The notes beneath the pieces are model-generated. The model saw nothing but the letters and a program-made list of their open reading frames with translations, ran no database searches and was not told the origin of the DNA. This document shows, piece after piece, positions 12,034 through 24,579 of a DNA stretch of 64,000 nt. Positions within the stretch are counted from its first letter, which is position 1, and each line of letters opens with the position of its first letter. A program made the position numbers and the translations under genes. Where the stretch lies: contig NW_006768871.1 of the NCBI RefSeq assembly GCF_000204055.1, positions 69,617 to 133,616 on the forward strand, written 5' to 3'. The DNA is from Melampsora larici-populina 98AG31. Taxonomy: Eukaryota > Basidiomycota > Pucciniomycetes > Pucciniales > Melampsoraceae.

Positions 12034-14071
12034 ATGTCTCTTGCTCGCAAATCTTCTTGTGACTGTTCTTTGGGTTATGGTGAGCACTTTTTTCTTGATT
12101 TTCTTTCTCTAATTTTTCCTATTCAGCTTCTATCAGACTGTAGGGCGGAATTGTATCAATTCCACAGTCCTTCCTTTGAGCTCTCCAAGCAGTATAGACT
12201 GTTTCGTGTGGATCTATGTCTTTCTTTCTTCTGCATATCAATGGCTTCTCATTCCAGACTTAACAATACTAATAATGCATCATTTTTTTGTGACATCATC
12301 CAACAGCTCAACAAGCCCCGAATCCGAGCGATGGGCAATCAACGCGACGATCGGTGGATGTCAACAACCCCACCCGGACCGAAGTGATCGCCGGTCCTTC
12401 TTTACTCGAACTTCGACACGGTCCATCATCTCATGGTCGTGTTGGGAAGAACAGATCACGGTCTCGATCCGCACCTTGCAACTTTCCACCAAGGTCAACA
12501 CTTCTTTCAACTAGGTCTTGTTCTCCTGCAAGTACCTCTGAGGTATATGCCAGTCCTTCATTGACCTCCCCATCTGGACACTGCTCGTAAGTCTTTCCAA
12601 AACATGTGCTTTCATCTCGACCTATACTGATTTTGTTTTATTTGTTAATTTATTGATTGGCTTTTCGGAATAGCTATGGAGAAGAATCAGAGACTGAGAT
12701 TTCAGTTTGTGAAACGTTGAGATCACTCTCTACAGATGATTCCATAACCACGAGCGACTCGGAAGACACTCAGGTCTCTGAGCCTTCAACCACCGAGGGT
12801 GATGATGATGTCATCTCATCAAAGGCTGGTCAATTCTTTGATGAAGATGTCAGATTTCCTCCGGTTCCATCTGTCATTGAAGGTCCTTTAGATTTTTCTT
12901 TAGTTGAGCAAGTCAGATGGGAAGATTGCGCTAAAAGAAGGATTGCAAGGATGGTGGAAAAAGAGCCGGTTGTAGCATCACAACTTCAAGTGGTTGATAC
13001 TGGGTACGATGCTATACCTCTTGCTGTAAAGCAAGATATTATCACTTGGTTAATTGCGGTACGTTAATCTTTCTTTACCATTGGTTGATTTACATATTAC
13101 TGATATTTTTGATGAATAGTTTGAACATCGGATCAGCGATTATCCAAATATCTCCCTTCCCATGAGGCATCGAGCGATCATACTGTTTCATCAGTTTTGT
13201 GCTTTGGATACCATGGAAAACATCGACGCCGAGCAAATCAAGCTCCGAGCACATCAAATCGGTGTGGCATGCCTTATGTTGGCCTGTAAAGTTGATGTCG
13301 ATTTCCTGGCACCGTTAGAGGTGATCCCATTGGTGTTTTTGGGAATGGAGTGTGGTGCAGTCGGGTTGGGTTCACATCTGCGCTGAACAAATTGGGGTTC
13401 GTAGTTTTTTTTCTTACACTCTAGTGTTTGAAGTGGTTTTCTGAATTTTGTATTTCGTGTACTATTTCATTAGATGTTGGAGCAGCTTGTCTTGGAGACC
13501 TTGTCTTACCAAGTGACATTTCCTACTCCGTGCGACTTCCTCACTGAACTGGTATTTGCTATACCAATGTTGGAAAACCTTGCATCGCATTGTGTACAGG
13601 ATTGGCAGCTTGTGGAGGAAGGGTTTGAGTGGATGTACGGGCATGCATATCGACGTACGTTCTTCTTTGTTTGCTCAGTTGATCATGATGTGTTACTGAT
13701 AATTTTGCAATTGGTTAATAGATCCAGAATATGGTCATTATCGGTCATCTGTTCTAACGGTGGCTGTTCTATTATTCTGTTTGGATCAATGTATCTTTGA
13801 TCATCCGCGTTCTCAAACCAGAACACTTGGTCAAGTTTGGTGGAGGAATGTCAATGGAGTTTGGGCAGAGACAAGGGGACAAGATTCATTAGAAGAGGTA
13901 TCTTGTAACCTTGCGAGTGATGAGGTCCGGGGACATTGGGTGAACCTCAGTGAAGCAGGTATTAAGACTTCTATCTGTGAGCTCATGGGTTTGGAGCAGG
14001 TTTGTCTTTTATTTCTTCCAGATTTATCCTTAGCAGCTTGTTCCAAGTGTATGATTACGAGGAATCACTGA
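12034..14071 (+). CDS. cyclin-box protein, tandem copy 1
   Basis: Hand-spliced model of 492 residues. Exons are 12034-12079, 12307-12586, 12674-13058, 13120-13320, 13361-13396, 13474-13654 and 13722-14071. The N-terminal 200 residues are S/T/R-rich (KNRSRSRSAP) then acidic. The cyclin fold begins near LAVKQDIITWLIAFEHRI and continues ILFHQFCALDTME, IGVACLMLACKVDVDFLAPLE. The second half includes MLEQLVLETLSYQVTFPTP and FLTELVFAIPMLENLASH. This resembles A/B-type cyclins, which bind and activate a CDK. The join at 13321-13360 is a 40-nt intron with no clear branch site; without it the frame breaks, so this part is uncertain. The C-terminus could also end earlier if the GTTTGT at about 14000 is used as a donor. 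Confidence 0.75.
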
Positions 14072-15346
14072 CATGTGTTTCTTTTCTTTGGTTTTGCTTT
14101 AAAAGTGTGAGGTTGATCGGTGTAAAAAGTGGTGTGCGGCTCTTTGATCAAAAGTGCCTCTTCGATATTTTTCTTTACTTTATTATCTTGGATCATGGTT
14201 TTCTTTGATTTGATTTGTGAAATGTGTATCTTAATATCTCCTCTGATAGTTTTTTTTGGATTGCTTGTGTACAACAAAAGATGATGATGGTGCGGAAGCT
14301 TCAGGTTTGAGAGTCGTCAATCAAAATTATCCTTGTTTTGTTGCCATTTTGCCGTATAAAAATCGATACATCTGCGTCAGAGTTTTGGAGTAGCCTTGGA
14401 TTGTAAACACTTGTCATTGATACTCGCTGTTTTACAGCCGATCGTAAGTGATAACCATGTTTTGGCGCCAATGGCAACAGTCGGAACAAACAAATTGCCT
14501 CAATCCTGAGCAACTTGTTTATTAACAGGTGTTCGAGCGAATTGTATAATTTCATCACTTAATTCGATGATTCATTCTTAAAGTGTGATCATAACAAATT
14601 ATTTTCACGTGTCTCACTTCTGCAATTATATCCGATTGTATCTTGATAGGATCTTATGATTCAAGGGTTGATTTTGGGAGACAGTTTGTATTGGTGGTTT
14701 AGCGGTGTAGTCTGAGTCACTTTTCCTTTGTTTTTCTTTCTGAGCTCGCAATTGCTGCAATGTGGCCAATAGACGAGGGTTTTTTTCAATTTAAGTGCTC
14801 GACATATACGATTGTCTGATGTTCTTTGGAGAGGTATCCTATGATCCTCACCAACAAATAGATAAGAGAGCAACTGCGTTTCACCATCAAGCAACTTTTG
14901 GGAAGTTCATATCGGTTGACTCTAGAGATCAAGTCACTGAAGTGCAAATGAGACTTTCGAAACCAAAACATGAACTCACCCATTCTTCATGGCATCGTCC
15001 AACACAATTTGATTGATCATGGCAGGCTCAGCAGTTCTTCTTTTTCAATTACATCAGGACTCTGTAAACACATTTTGAAAATGGACATGATCAATCAAAC
15101 AACTTGCCAGCTCTTGCCAGCTGGTCTACAAATATGATTCGTCGAAGCGTTGACAAATTCGATCAACTGTTTTTTAGGAAAGTCAGTACAGGCACCCAAT
15201 GGATGACTATAAATTCAGCTTCATCTCCTATTTTGTTTCTTAAACTCCTTTATGAATCATCAACAGCTTCAGAATCCATCTTCTCACCTTTCTACAAATC
15301 GACTTAAAAAGTACCTTCTTGCTTGGGCGCAACAGGACCACTTTGA
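14072..15346. other. spacer between the cyclin copies
   Basis: 14072-14160 is shared 3' flank, nearly identical to 17449-17530. 14160-14900 is unique AT-rich DNA without a supported gene. 14908-15346 is the duplicated upstream region of copy 2. Confidence 0.55.
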
Positions 15347-17448
15347 ATGTCCATGACTCTTGAAACTTTTCATCATCTCCTCATATACAACAACACATCT
15401 CTTAATCCCAAATATTCTCGCATTTGTTCTTTGGCTTGCGGTTGGTACATCTCGTCACTCCTCATTTCTCTCCTGTCTTGTCAATTTCCGTTTTGCGGTT
15501 TCCATCGAAGAGGGAGGTGGAATTGTATCACCACCAAGATTTTTTCACTCAGCTCTTTAAGAAATACTTTTGTGGGGATCTATGTCGATGCTTGTCCATT
15601 ACATCAATGGCTTCTCAACCCAGTTTTATAGAAGCTAATGTATCTTTTTTGTGACGTCATCCAACAGTTCAACAAGCCCCGACTCCGAGAGATGGACAAT
15701 CAACTCGACGATCGGTGGATGTCAACAACACCACCCGGACCAAAGTCATTGCCGGTCCTTCTTTACTCGAACTTCGACACAGTCCATCATCTCATGGTCG
15801 TGTTGGGAAGAACAGATCACGGTCTCGATCCGCACCTTGCAACTTTCCACCAAGGTCAACACTTCTTTCAACTAGGTCTTGTTCTCCTGCAAGTACCTCT
15901 GAGGTATATGCCAGTCCTTCATTGACCTCCCCATCTGGACACTGCTCGTAAGTCTTTCCAAAACATGTGCTTTCATCTCGACCTATACTGATTTTGTTTT
16001 ATTTGTTAATTTATTGATTGGCTTTTCGGAATAGCTATGGAGAAGAATCAGAGACTGAGATTTCAGTTTGTGAAACGTTGAGATCACTCTCTACAGATGA
16101 TTCCATAACCACGAGCGACTCGGAAGACACTCAGGTCTCTGAGCCTTCAACCACCGAGGGTGATGATGATGTCATCTCATCAAAGGCTGGTCAATTCTTT
16201 GATGAAGATGTCAGATTTCCTCCGGTTCCATCTGTCATTGAAGGTCCTTTAGATTTTTCTTTAGTTGAGCAAGTCAGATGGGAAGATTGCGCTAAAAGAA
16301 GGATTGCAAGGATGGTGGAAAAAGAGCCGGTTGTAGCATCACAAGTGGTTGATACCGGGTGCGATGCTATACCTCTTGCTGTAAAGCAAGACATCATTAC
16401 TTGGTTAATTGCCGTATGTTGATCTTTCTTTACAATTGGTTACTTAACATATTGCTGATATTTTTTGATACGAATAGTTTGAACATCGGATCAGCGATTA
16501 TCCAAATATCTCCCTTCCCACGAGACATCGGGCTATCATACTGTTTCATCAGTTTTGTGCTTCGGACACCATGTCAAACATCGATGCCGATCGAATCAAA
16601 CGTCGATGCGGATCGAATCAAACTCCGAGCACATCGAATCGGTGTGGCTTGTCTTACATTGGCATGTAAAGTAGACATCGATTTCTTGGCACCGTTAGAG
16701 GTGATGCCATTGGTATTTTGGGAATGTAGTGTGGTGCAGTCGGGTTGGGTTCATATCTGCGCTGAACAAATTGGGGTTTGTAGATTTTTTTCTTACACTC
16801 TAGTGTTTGTAGTGGTTTTCTGACTTTTGAATTTCTTGTACTACATCATTAGATGTTGGAGCAGATCATCTTGAAGACCTTGTCTTACCAAGTGACATTC
16901 CCTACACCATGCGACTTTCTTACTGAACTGGTATTTGCTATACCAATGTTAGAAAACCTTGCATCGCATTGTACAGGATTGGCAGCTTGTGGAGGAAGGG
17001 TTCGAGTGGATGTACGAGCATGCATATCGACGTATGTTTTTCTTTGGTTGTCCAGTTGATCGTGATGTGTTACTGATAATTTGTAAATTGGTTAATAGAT
17101 CCAGAATATCATCAGCATCGGTCATCTGTTGTTACAGCGGCTGTTTTATTATTCTGTTTGGAACAAGGTATCTTTGATCATCCACGTTCACAAACTATCA
17201 AACTTGGACAAGTTTGGTGGAGAGACGTGAATGGAGTTTGGAAAGAGACAAGGGTACAAGATTCAATACAACAGGTATCTTGTAAGCTTGCTAGTGATGA
17301 GGTCAGGGGACATTGGGTGAACCTCAGTGAAGAAGGTATTAAGACTTCTATCTGTGAGCTCATGGGTTTGGAGCAGGTTTGTCTTTTATTTCTTCCAGAT
17401 TTATCCTTAGCAGCTTGTTCCAAGTGTATGATTACGAGGAATCACTGA
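15347..17448 (+). pseudogene. cyclin-box gene, tandem copy 2, frameshifted
   Basis: Colinear with copy 1. Exons correspond to 15347-15440, 15668-15947, 16035-16413, 16478-16700, 16853-17030 and a 3' exon ending 17448. The copy-1 start codon is replaced by ACA, but an upstream ATG (15347) gives a longer in-frame first exon. The cyclin box is broken by a 22-bp tandem duplication (16580-16601 and 16602-16623) and a 2-nt loss near 16971. The two shifts do not restore frame. A 6-nt in-frame deletion near 16345 also separates the copies. The untranslated 3' flank remains nearly identical to copy 1. It is most likely non-functional, though a truncated N-terminal product is possible. Confidence 0.8.
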
Positions 17449-19054
17449 CATGTGTCTTTTTTCTTTGGTTTTGCTTTAAAAGTGTGAGGTTGATCGGTGT
17501 AAAAAGTGGTGTGCGGCTCTTTGATCAAATTCGCCTTTTCTATTTTTGTATATTAGAAATCTCCCCTGGCTATACACTTTTGTGTTGTCTTGATGTGTTA
17601 TACTTTTTTTCCTTATGGGTTTTTCTTTGCTTTGCTTGTAGATAACAAAAATGAGAATTTAACGGCAGCTCCAGTTTTTATAGTTGCCCATTGAAATTGA
17701 TATAGTCTTCTGTTTGAGAAGTTTAGATGTTTCCAAGTATTCAAAGATGCGAATTGTGAGATTTTGAAATGTTTTTGGATTATTTTCCATGCAAACTTGA
17801 ATTGGTTGATCAATACGAGCGAAGTAGATTCAACCTACACCATGAACCCGTTACCAGAAATCCAACTGGTGTTTCCCTTCAATTCATCATTAGAAACTTG
17901 CTTGGATTATCACAACTTGAATAAATTTTTACAGCAAGTTACAAGTTACATGGTAAAACGGGTGAGATGGATTTATCAAGGTTTACAATATCAATATTTC
18001 CTATTCTGATTTCATTTACGGCATTTTTTCAAGTAATATTATCAATTTTTACAATTCTTCATACATTTTTCTTATCAACTTTTGATGCATACGTATCTAT
18101 AACCCAAATAGACCAGATAACCACCGTTATGGCCCGATAATTATTTATGTGTAATTTTTTGGGAGATCTACATACGTATTCAAGATTCATAAGTAAGACG
18201 TGGGCGAAAGGTTTCAAGTTGCAAGACATGATTTCATGACACAAGGTAAGATAGGTAAGATAAAGAAACGTGTTTGTTCAAGGAGAGTTTCCGGGCGTTC
18301 AAAGCTGAGATTTCTTTAATGGGTCCGAGCCTGTCCGAACTTTCTAAGATATGTCGAAAACGGCTCGGATGCTCAATCAGGTTTCGCCGAGCTCGACTCC
18401 TATTTGAGCCAATAAGATCTTGAGCTTGAAAGTCGATCAAGGGGTTTGTATTTAACTTTTAATGCGGCAACAGACATCAACCTGTAACAAATTTTATCGA
18501 ACCTCATGAAAGATCCTTACAGGATTTTTCGGTGAGGTTTTAAAGGAGAAACATGAGAGCATTTTGATCGATGGTATCATATCAGGTATTCAAGCTTTTC
18601 CAAGAGATCGGCGTTAGAATGCAAATGTAAACATTAAAACCCCATATGAGAAAAAACACATCTGAACCCATTTGGATTTCAAGATTTCCCCGCAAACATC
18701 CTAAATTACAAGTGGGTTGGATCGGGGTTTTCATCAAACGGGTCTCAATGCACGGTTGTATAAGTATACCGCTTTGTTGGAATGACTTGGGGTTGCAAAA
18801 AATTGGATTGGAATCCTCCGTCAAACTGTTGTACTTGAGAGTTACGGGCGAGCTTTGGTGACTTGTCAACCCTGAACTTCATCATACAATAATCAAAAGG
18901 TTGTTGATGTTTCAACCTTTTGATGAGAGAGTACATAACACAAGATCATCAAAAGAATAAGGGCCAGGTGCAGAATTTGCGCGTTATTAGTAGTTGATGT
19001 TGTTAGAGTGTTTTTTGGGTTTGAAATCAGCAGGAAGGTTAAACTACCGTACAA
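17449..19054. other. no gene seen
   Basis: 17449-17530 is duplicated cyclin 3' flank. The rest is AT-rich with scattered short open frames on both strands and no splice-supported coding region. Confidence 0.5.
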
Positions 19055-19406
19055 ATGGCATCCTTGTGGTTGATTATGCATAAGGATGATTGGTGGAAAA
19101 GTTCATACCTGGGACTTCCTCAAGCTTGTCCACCTCTTCAAACTCTTCTGGTTAAATGTCTTGACAAAGACTTGGTTTTGGGTAAGGGGTGGTCAAACAG
19201 ATCACTATGTTGCTTGAAAGGTGACACCTTGCTTATTAGGGCATATTCTGAGGAAATGATAATTGGTGTTTGTTGTGTTGGGGTTGATTCCAGGTTGGAT
19301 GATGATGATATAGCACAGCCAGTATGCAAGCTGCATGTAATTCTTCAGCTTCCCCCACCCATCCTTAAACAGGCTTGGAAAGTCCAAATTCACATCTTTT
19401 GGCTAT

Positions 19407-19900
19407 TCAATATTTAGACTCACCTGAACAGCCATGTGTAGCAGGTACTTCATCAGATCCTGTCAACAGATTATGTAAGCACTCTTCCTTACTGGAGGAA
19501 GAGTCTGGGCAAACTTCCAGGACGGAATTGAAGTAAAAAAAAGAATGAGAACAACATACAATGGAAAACCTGTTTTGACTTACTGGAGCAAAGGGTGTGA
19601 TATCTTCCTGTGTCACTTTATGTGAGCCAAATGTGAGAATGTCACCCAGACCACCAGCCCAACCTGCACTTGCCCCTACTTGAGGCATAGGTTCCAACAT
19701 ATGCCCACATAGACCTGTTTGGTATGGGATCCACACCAGCATCATGGGACTGAATCAACATATATTGGTTGCTATTCACCTGAGTAGAGACAAAAACCCA
19801 AGATTTATCACTGGACAGAGACCAGGCAACTGGTTTGCAATGTCCAGCCCTGTTAACAGTGACCAGTTGGGTTGGCCATTTGGTAAGGACATTTTTATAA
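19407..19900 (-). other. coding-like fragment of unknown origin
   Basis: On the minus strand, two open stretches (GASAGWAGGLGDILTFGSHK and DSSSSKEECLHNLLTGSDE) can be joined by a GTAAGTC...CCCAG intron at about 19495-19585. An overlapping open frame upstream reads SDKSWVFVSTQVNSNQYM. No start codon or family is recognised. It could be a decayed gene or transposon piece. Confidence 0.25.
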
Positions 19901-19969
19901 CTGCTGCTGAGAGCTTAAATCCAAATACCACTCAGCTCAATATTATCAAAGGCATAGCAAGGAGATAGT

Positions 19970-22722
19970 AACAGGTCTCATTACATACTAGGGTTTATTT
20001 GCAAAGAAATTTTTCAATACCTACTCAATATAGTATCAAGAAACAAAACTCATCACAACAAGCTTGATAGTTCTATCATATATTATGACTGAGGAATAAT
20101 TACACAATATGCAATTGGTTTGAGATATAATGCAAGTATATATACTCATGTGTGTTATTCTGGCATTACAACAGCTTTTACAGATATCTACTTTGAAGGA
20201 TTTCTACTTTCACAGATATTCACTGCCCAATGATCAATCCCATACCTATCATCTGTGTTATCTGGTTGAAATATCGTCATAACATGGAAGATATGCACTT
20301 CAAACCAAGTCTCAAAAGGACAAATCAATTGATTATTTAGAACAGCACAGTAGAATTGAACACGACTGATTTTAGATAGCAATAACAGAAAAAAAGCTAT
20401 AAGAAAAGCACCTTTGTATATATTCCTTCACTAAAAAAATGTTTTAGGCTGCGTGCTAAGAACAAAAGCGATGCATTTAACCGCAGATCGTCGGCTGTGT
20501 AGATCCCCAGTGAAACTATATGTGAGGCTGCTCGATGATGAAGAACCATCATTTTCGTTGATCGGACTGTGCAGGACGTCTCAAAGATAAGAAAATTAAT
20601 CATTTTCAAAACACAAAGATGAAAGAAGCTGTAAAACAAATAGATATAACATTCCACATCGGAATAAAATAGTAAGAACGAGATTCAAGAAACTGCGATT
20701 TGTCTCTAAGAATACATAATTCTTTTGTCTTGAATGAAACAAATCAAAAACCTCGTTGAAGTACTTACATAGCTTTGTGATTGAATTTTGATCGGAGTTC
20801 TAATTTCCATCTCTACCTTGATGAATTTGAAGCACCGCTTTTTATCAAACCCTTAAACTAAAATTACATACCAAATCCCTCACGTAAAAAATCGTAAATT
20901 GATCACGACTTCTTAAACTTTACTGATTCTGTTACACGTCGTCTTCGAGGTGGAGGGAGTCGAGGGACTGATGAGAAGATTGGATAAATATTTATCAGTT
21001 TGAAATAGGCATCGAATTCGATAAGTCATCCAATCCCTAATCTTTTTGAATGTTAACCGAATGTGTGTGTTTTTTCTTGGCTTGTTTGTTCTGATTTCTT
21101 GCAGATTTCTTCACAGGTAATTACTACTTGAACCGTTTTGACTGTTACACTTACTTATGCAGTTTTGATCAATCATCAGATCTCTATCATCTTGGTCTCA
21201 AATAAATTCCTTCAAAGTCCAGACTTTAACATAAGATTACAATCCCCTTGAACTAAACCTTGATGATCTTTCCTAGGGTGATTTGCCAGTGCCACTGATC
21301 CTACAATTGTACATAACTTTACATATTTAAAGTTTACCGCGTATCAGATAATTTTCTCATCGAGCTCGAAAAATCCTTCCTTACATAAACGAAAAAAAAA
21401 ATCTTCTTCTTTTAAAGTTTTCTTGATCAACAGAAACTTTAAAACTTTCATGTGCCCACGCTCTGAGCTTGGCTGCCGCTCCTCCGGCTCATACCCTACC
21501 ATTGAAACTTTTTCTTCTTGATTTTTTAAGCACAAGATTTCGCCTTTTAGACTACACTTAACTTGTTTTATAAAACACACTCACACTCACACTCACTCAC
21601 ACACTACGCAACTACACACTAAGATTCAGTTAACATTTAGTTACATAGTAGTTTCTTTAGTGAATGTTGATTGATTTACATAAACAAATGAAATAAAAGA
21701 ATTACAAAAGGAAAGGATGAATTGTTAAGATTTTGATTTCACTACATAACATAGAAAAGATTGAGAAGTTCTATGATAAAGATAGGATTTTTTTTACGAT
21801 TTTTATGTACCTGGAATTGATTTTTATCTAAAAAAGAAAGCCAAAAGGAATACATACAAATACGTACAGCCCCCTATTTTCTGATTGAGATTTGTATACG
21901 TTCTACATATATAAAGTTTTTCCGCTCTATCTTCAAGTTCTCTTTGGAAAGAATTGTATGTAGAACAAGAGACCCTAGATTTCAGATTCACCTAAAAAGA
22001 GATTTTCATAGATTAAAAAACAAAAAAGGCAAATCCAAAATTCACCCTATCGTTCGGTTCTTCTGTCGACATGCACTTCTTTCGCCTTTGTTTTTCATTA
22101 AACTTGTTCAACTTAAACTGAGAATACAAAAATCATACTATACTTACTTTCAATATATCATTCAGAAAGAATCATACACTTCTTTATCATCATCATCTTT
22201 ACATATCATCTTACCTCATATCTTTTGGTTTAGTTTGATTTAGACTCGGCGGGTTTTTTTTGGTATTTTCTTCTAGCGTTCTTTTGACTTCTTCAACGAA
22301 TGTAAGTCTTGTATTGAACTTATCAAATTAAAAAGGTTAGTCATTTCGATTTTTTTTGGTATTCAGAAGGATTCTGATGATTCTGATGAGATTAATTTGG
22401 TAGATAGTGATCTTTTTAACTTAACACCCATCACATCAAAACTAGAATAGCTACTTATCAATCTTTAAGAGACTTTAAAAAGTTCTTTGTTTCTTTACCA
22501 AGATTGACGATCTTGTAGTGTGTGTTTCTTTTGAGAATTGGTACATTTCAGTAGTGAACTCAACTGACTGACTGATTGGATACCATACAGCTTTTTTGAG
22601 AATAAACTCAATCGATCATCACACTTTACCATCTTCGATCATTCTCTTGACTTTTCTCATTTCTCATTTCTCATCATTCTCTTACCTCAATTCTAAGACC
22701 ACATCGATTCATTCTACTTAAA
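19970..22722. other. intergenic, including presumed 5' leader of the next gene
   Basis: AT-rich. Minus-strand open stretches at 20188-20382 and 20450-20590 lack recognisable domains. CACACTCACACT simple repeats lie near 21580-21605. The GTAAGTC at about 22301 may start a 5' UTR intron of the 22723 gene. No other feature supported. Confidence 0.45.
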
Positions 22723-23751
22723 ATGGGATTACGACATCCACCAAGTCCAGTGCTTATCAATCGATCAACCATAACCAACACAAACCATGATGAAAACAAT
22801 CGATCGACTAATTCGAATTCGAATCCGAATCCGAATCGAAGATTCCATTCATCTTCAATGGTCACTAATTATACAAAATCAAATCTAATCGAAATGAATT
22901 CACAATCAGATGAAAGTTGTTTAGTAGTCATCTCATCAAAAGTTTATGATTTAACACTATGGATCGAAGATCAATCATTATCTCCTTCTTCTTCTTCATC
23001 ATCATGCTTAGATTCAAATTCGATTCATCAATTAAGACATCTTTCTAAAATCGATCCTTTACATGCTGGGAATTGGTTGATTCAAAGATTAGGTTCTCAT
23101 CAGATTCATTTGATTGATGAATGTAGAATTGGTGATTTCGATTCATTCGAACATCAAGCCTTACCGATCCTTCGATTCCCTGATAGTCTTGATCCTGGTG
23201 GAGGAGGAGGAGGAGGGGCTGGATTTCATTCTAATTGGAGTCAGAATTTTAATAGAAATTCAAACCAAACGGTTAGTTTCGGATTCCAGCTTTCTTGTCG
23301 ATCGTTCAATTGAATCCCAAAAAAATCCTTTCTAAATTCGATACTGATGACATGTTCTTCTTGACTTTTGAATCTCTTCTAGGAATCAAATCACAATTCT
23401 ATAACCGATCACCCATCGACTCCATCAACATCTACCCAAGCCATCAATACAGTCGAACCCAACTGTACCAATCCCAACCAAAGCTCTCTTCCAATTAGCT
23501 CTTCCACTCCAACACCTAGAAGATCGCACCTTTCAAGAGCTTTAGCATTAGTAGAGTATCATAAATCTTTGGTCATCGAAGCTGAAGCGAATGTAGGATC
23601 GGCTCATATTAGCTTATCTGAAGCTTTTGAAGGATTAGCTGAAGCTGAGAAGAAACGTGATCATTTGGTGATGTTGGCTTGTGAAGGCTTTCGTCCTACT
23701 TTACCTGAATGGGAATCTTTAGAAGATGAAGATGGATTTGGAACGGTTTGA
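22723..23751 (+). CDS. hypothetical protein with possible degenerate cytochrome-b5-like segment
   Basis: Two exons (22723-23271 and 23383-23751) joined by a GTTAGT...CTAG intron in frame give 305 residues. The N-terminus is low-complexity, with a run of N, S, P and R repeats (NSNSNPNPNR). Residues near 68-85 read CLVVISSKVYDLTLWIED, which resembles the first strand and helix of cytochrome b5 folds. The HPGG heme-ligand motif is absent; a serine run sits nearby. A glycine run (GGGGGGG) lies near residue 160. The C-terminal 80 residues are a likely helix or coiled coil (ALALVEYHKSLVIEAEANVG) ending in an acidic tail. Function unknown; the b5 relation is only a resemblance. Confidence 0.7.
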
Positions 23752-24579
23752 ATCAATGAATGAATGATTAATTTTACATTTGATTCTCTCATGAGGTTGT
23801 GTTGAGGATTGATAATTATTTACTTGGAGGGGTTTTTTCTTGGTCTCTTGGTTTCTTGATTTCTCATCATTATCATTATCATCATCAATCATATCTTTTT
23901 TGAAAGGAAGGAGGTTTATGAAGAAGAAAAAAAAATATAACATCTCATTGTTATCAAATCTTGACTTTTCTCTATTTTTTTCATCATGATATTTATATAA
24001 ATAAACTTACCTCTCAATACAGGTTTCTCAATCATAATAAAGTTGTTGATCATCATTATTTTTAAACAGGACAAAAAATTACACAAAAAAAAATATATTT
24101 ATATCTATATATGTCAGATTTTTCACTTGTAGTATTAGTAGTAGTAGTACTTTCTTTCTTTGAATCGAATTGAATCCTTTTATTGGTCTTCTTCTTCTTC
24201 ATCTGTTTTTATTAGTCTTTTTTATTAGTCTTTTTTCTTTTCTTTCATTTCTTTCTTTCAATTTGTGTTATAATATACAAAACAAAAAGTAATCTCTGTG
24301 TCTTTTTTTTAATTTTTTTTTCTTTTGATTTAGGTTTGGTTTACAGTTTTATCTTGTGTAAGAAAGAAAATGAGATTGGTTTTTTATTTGGAATTTGATG
24401 TTTTTAAAAGAAAAAAAAATCGGAAGGAAATCCAAAATCAATCAAAACAAAAAGTAAAAGTTTTTCAAGAAATCAAAGTAGTTGTACATAAACATCTTCT
24501 CCCAACCTAAAAATCCATCTAAAAAACTTGAGACAACCCCTGCTAAAACCCCCCAAAAAAAAACTAGGTTCTCGTGGGT
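23752..24579. other. 3' region, no gene seen
   Basis: Very AT-rich, with poly-T, TATATA and TAGTAGTAG-type simple repeats. Presumed 3' UTR and spacer. Confidence 0.5.

Noticed and set aside
13322..13386. Continuous exon reading through the cyclin LAPLE junction
   Set aside because: It leads to an early stop in copy 1 and depends on T-run length; removing a 40-nt intron gives the same protein in both copies.
19055..19417. 120-residue plus-strand open frame as a gene
   Set aside because: No domain, no upstream context and no splice support; it may be chance.
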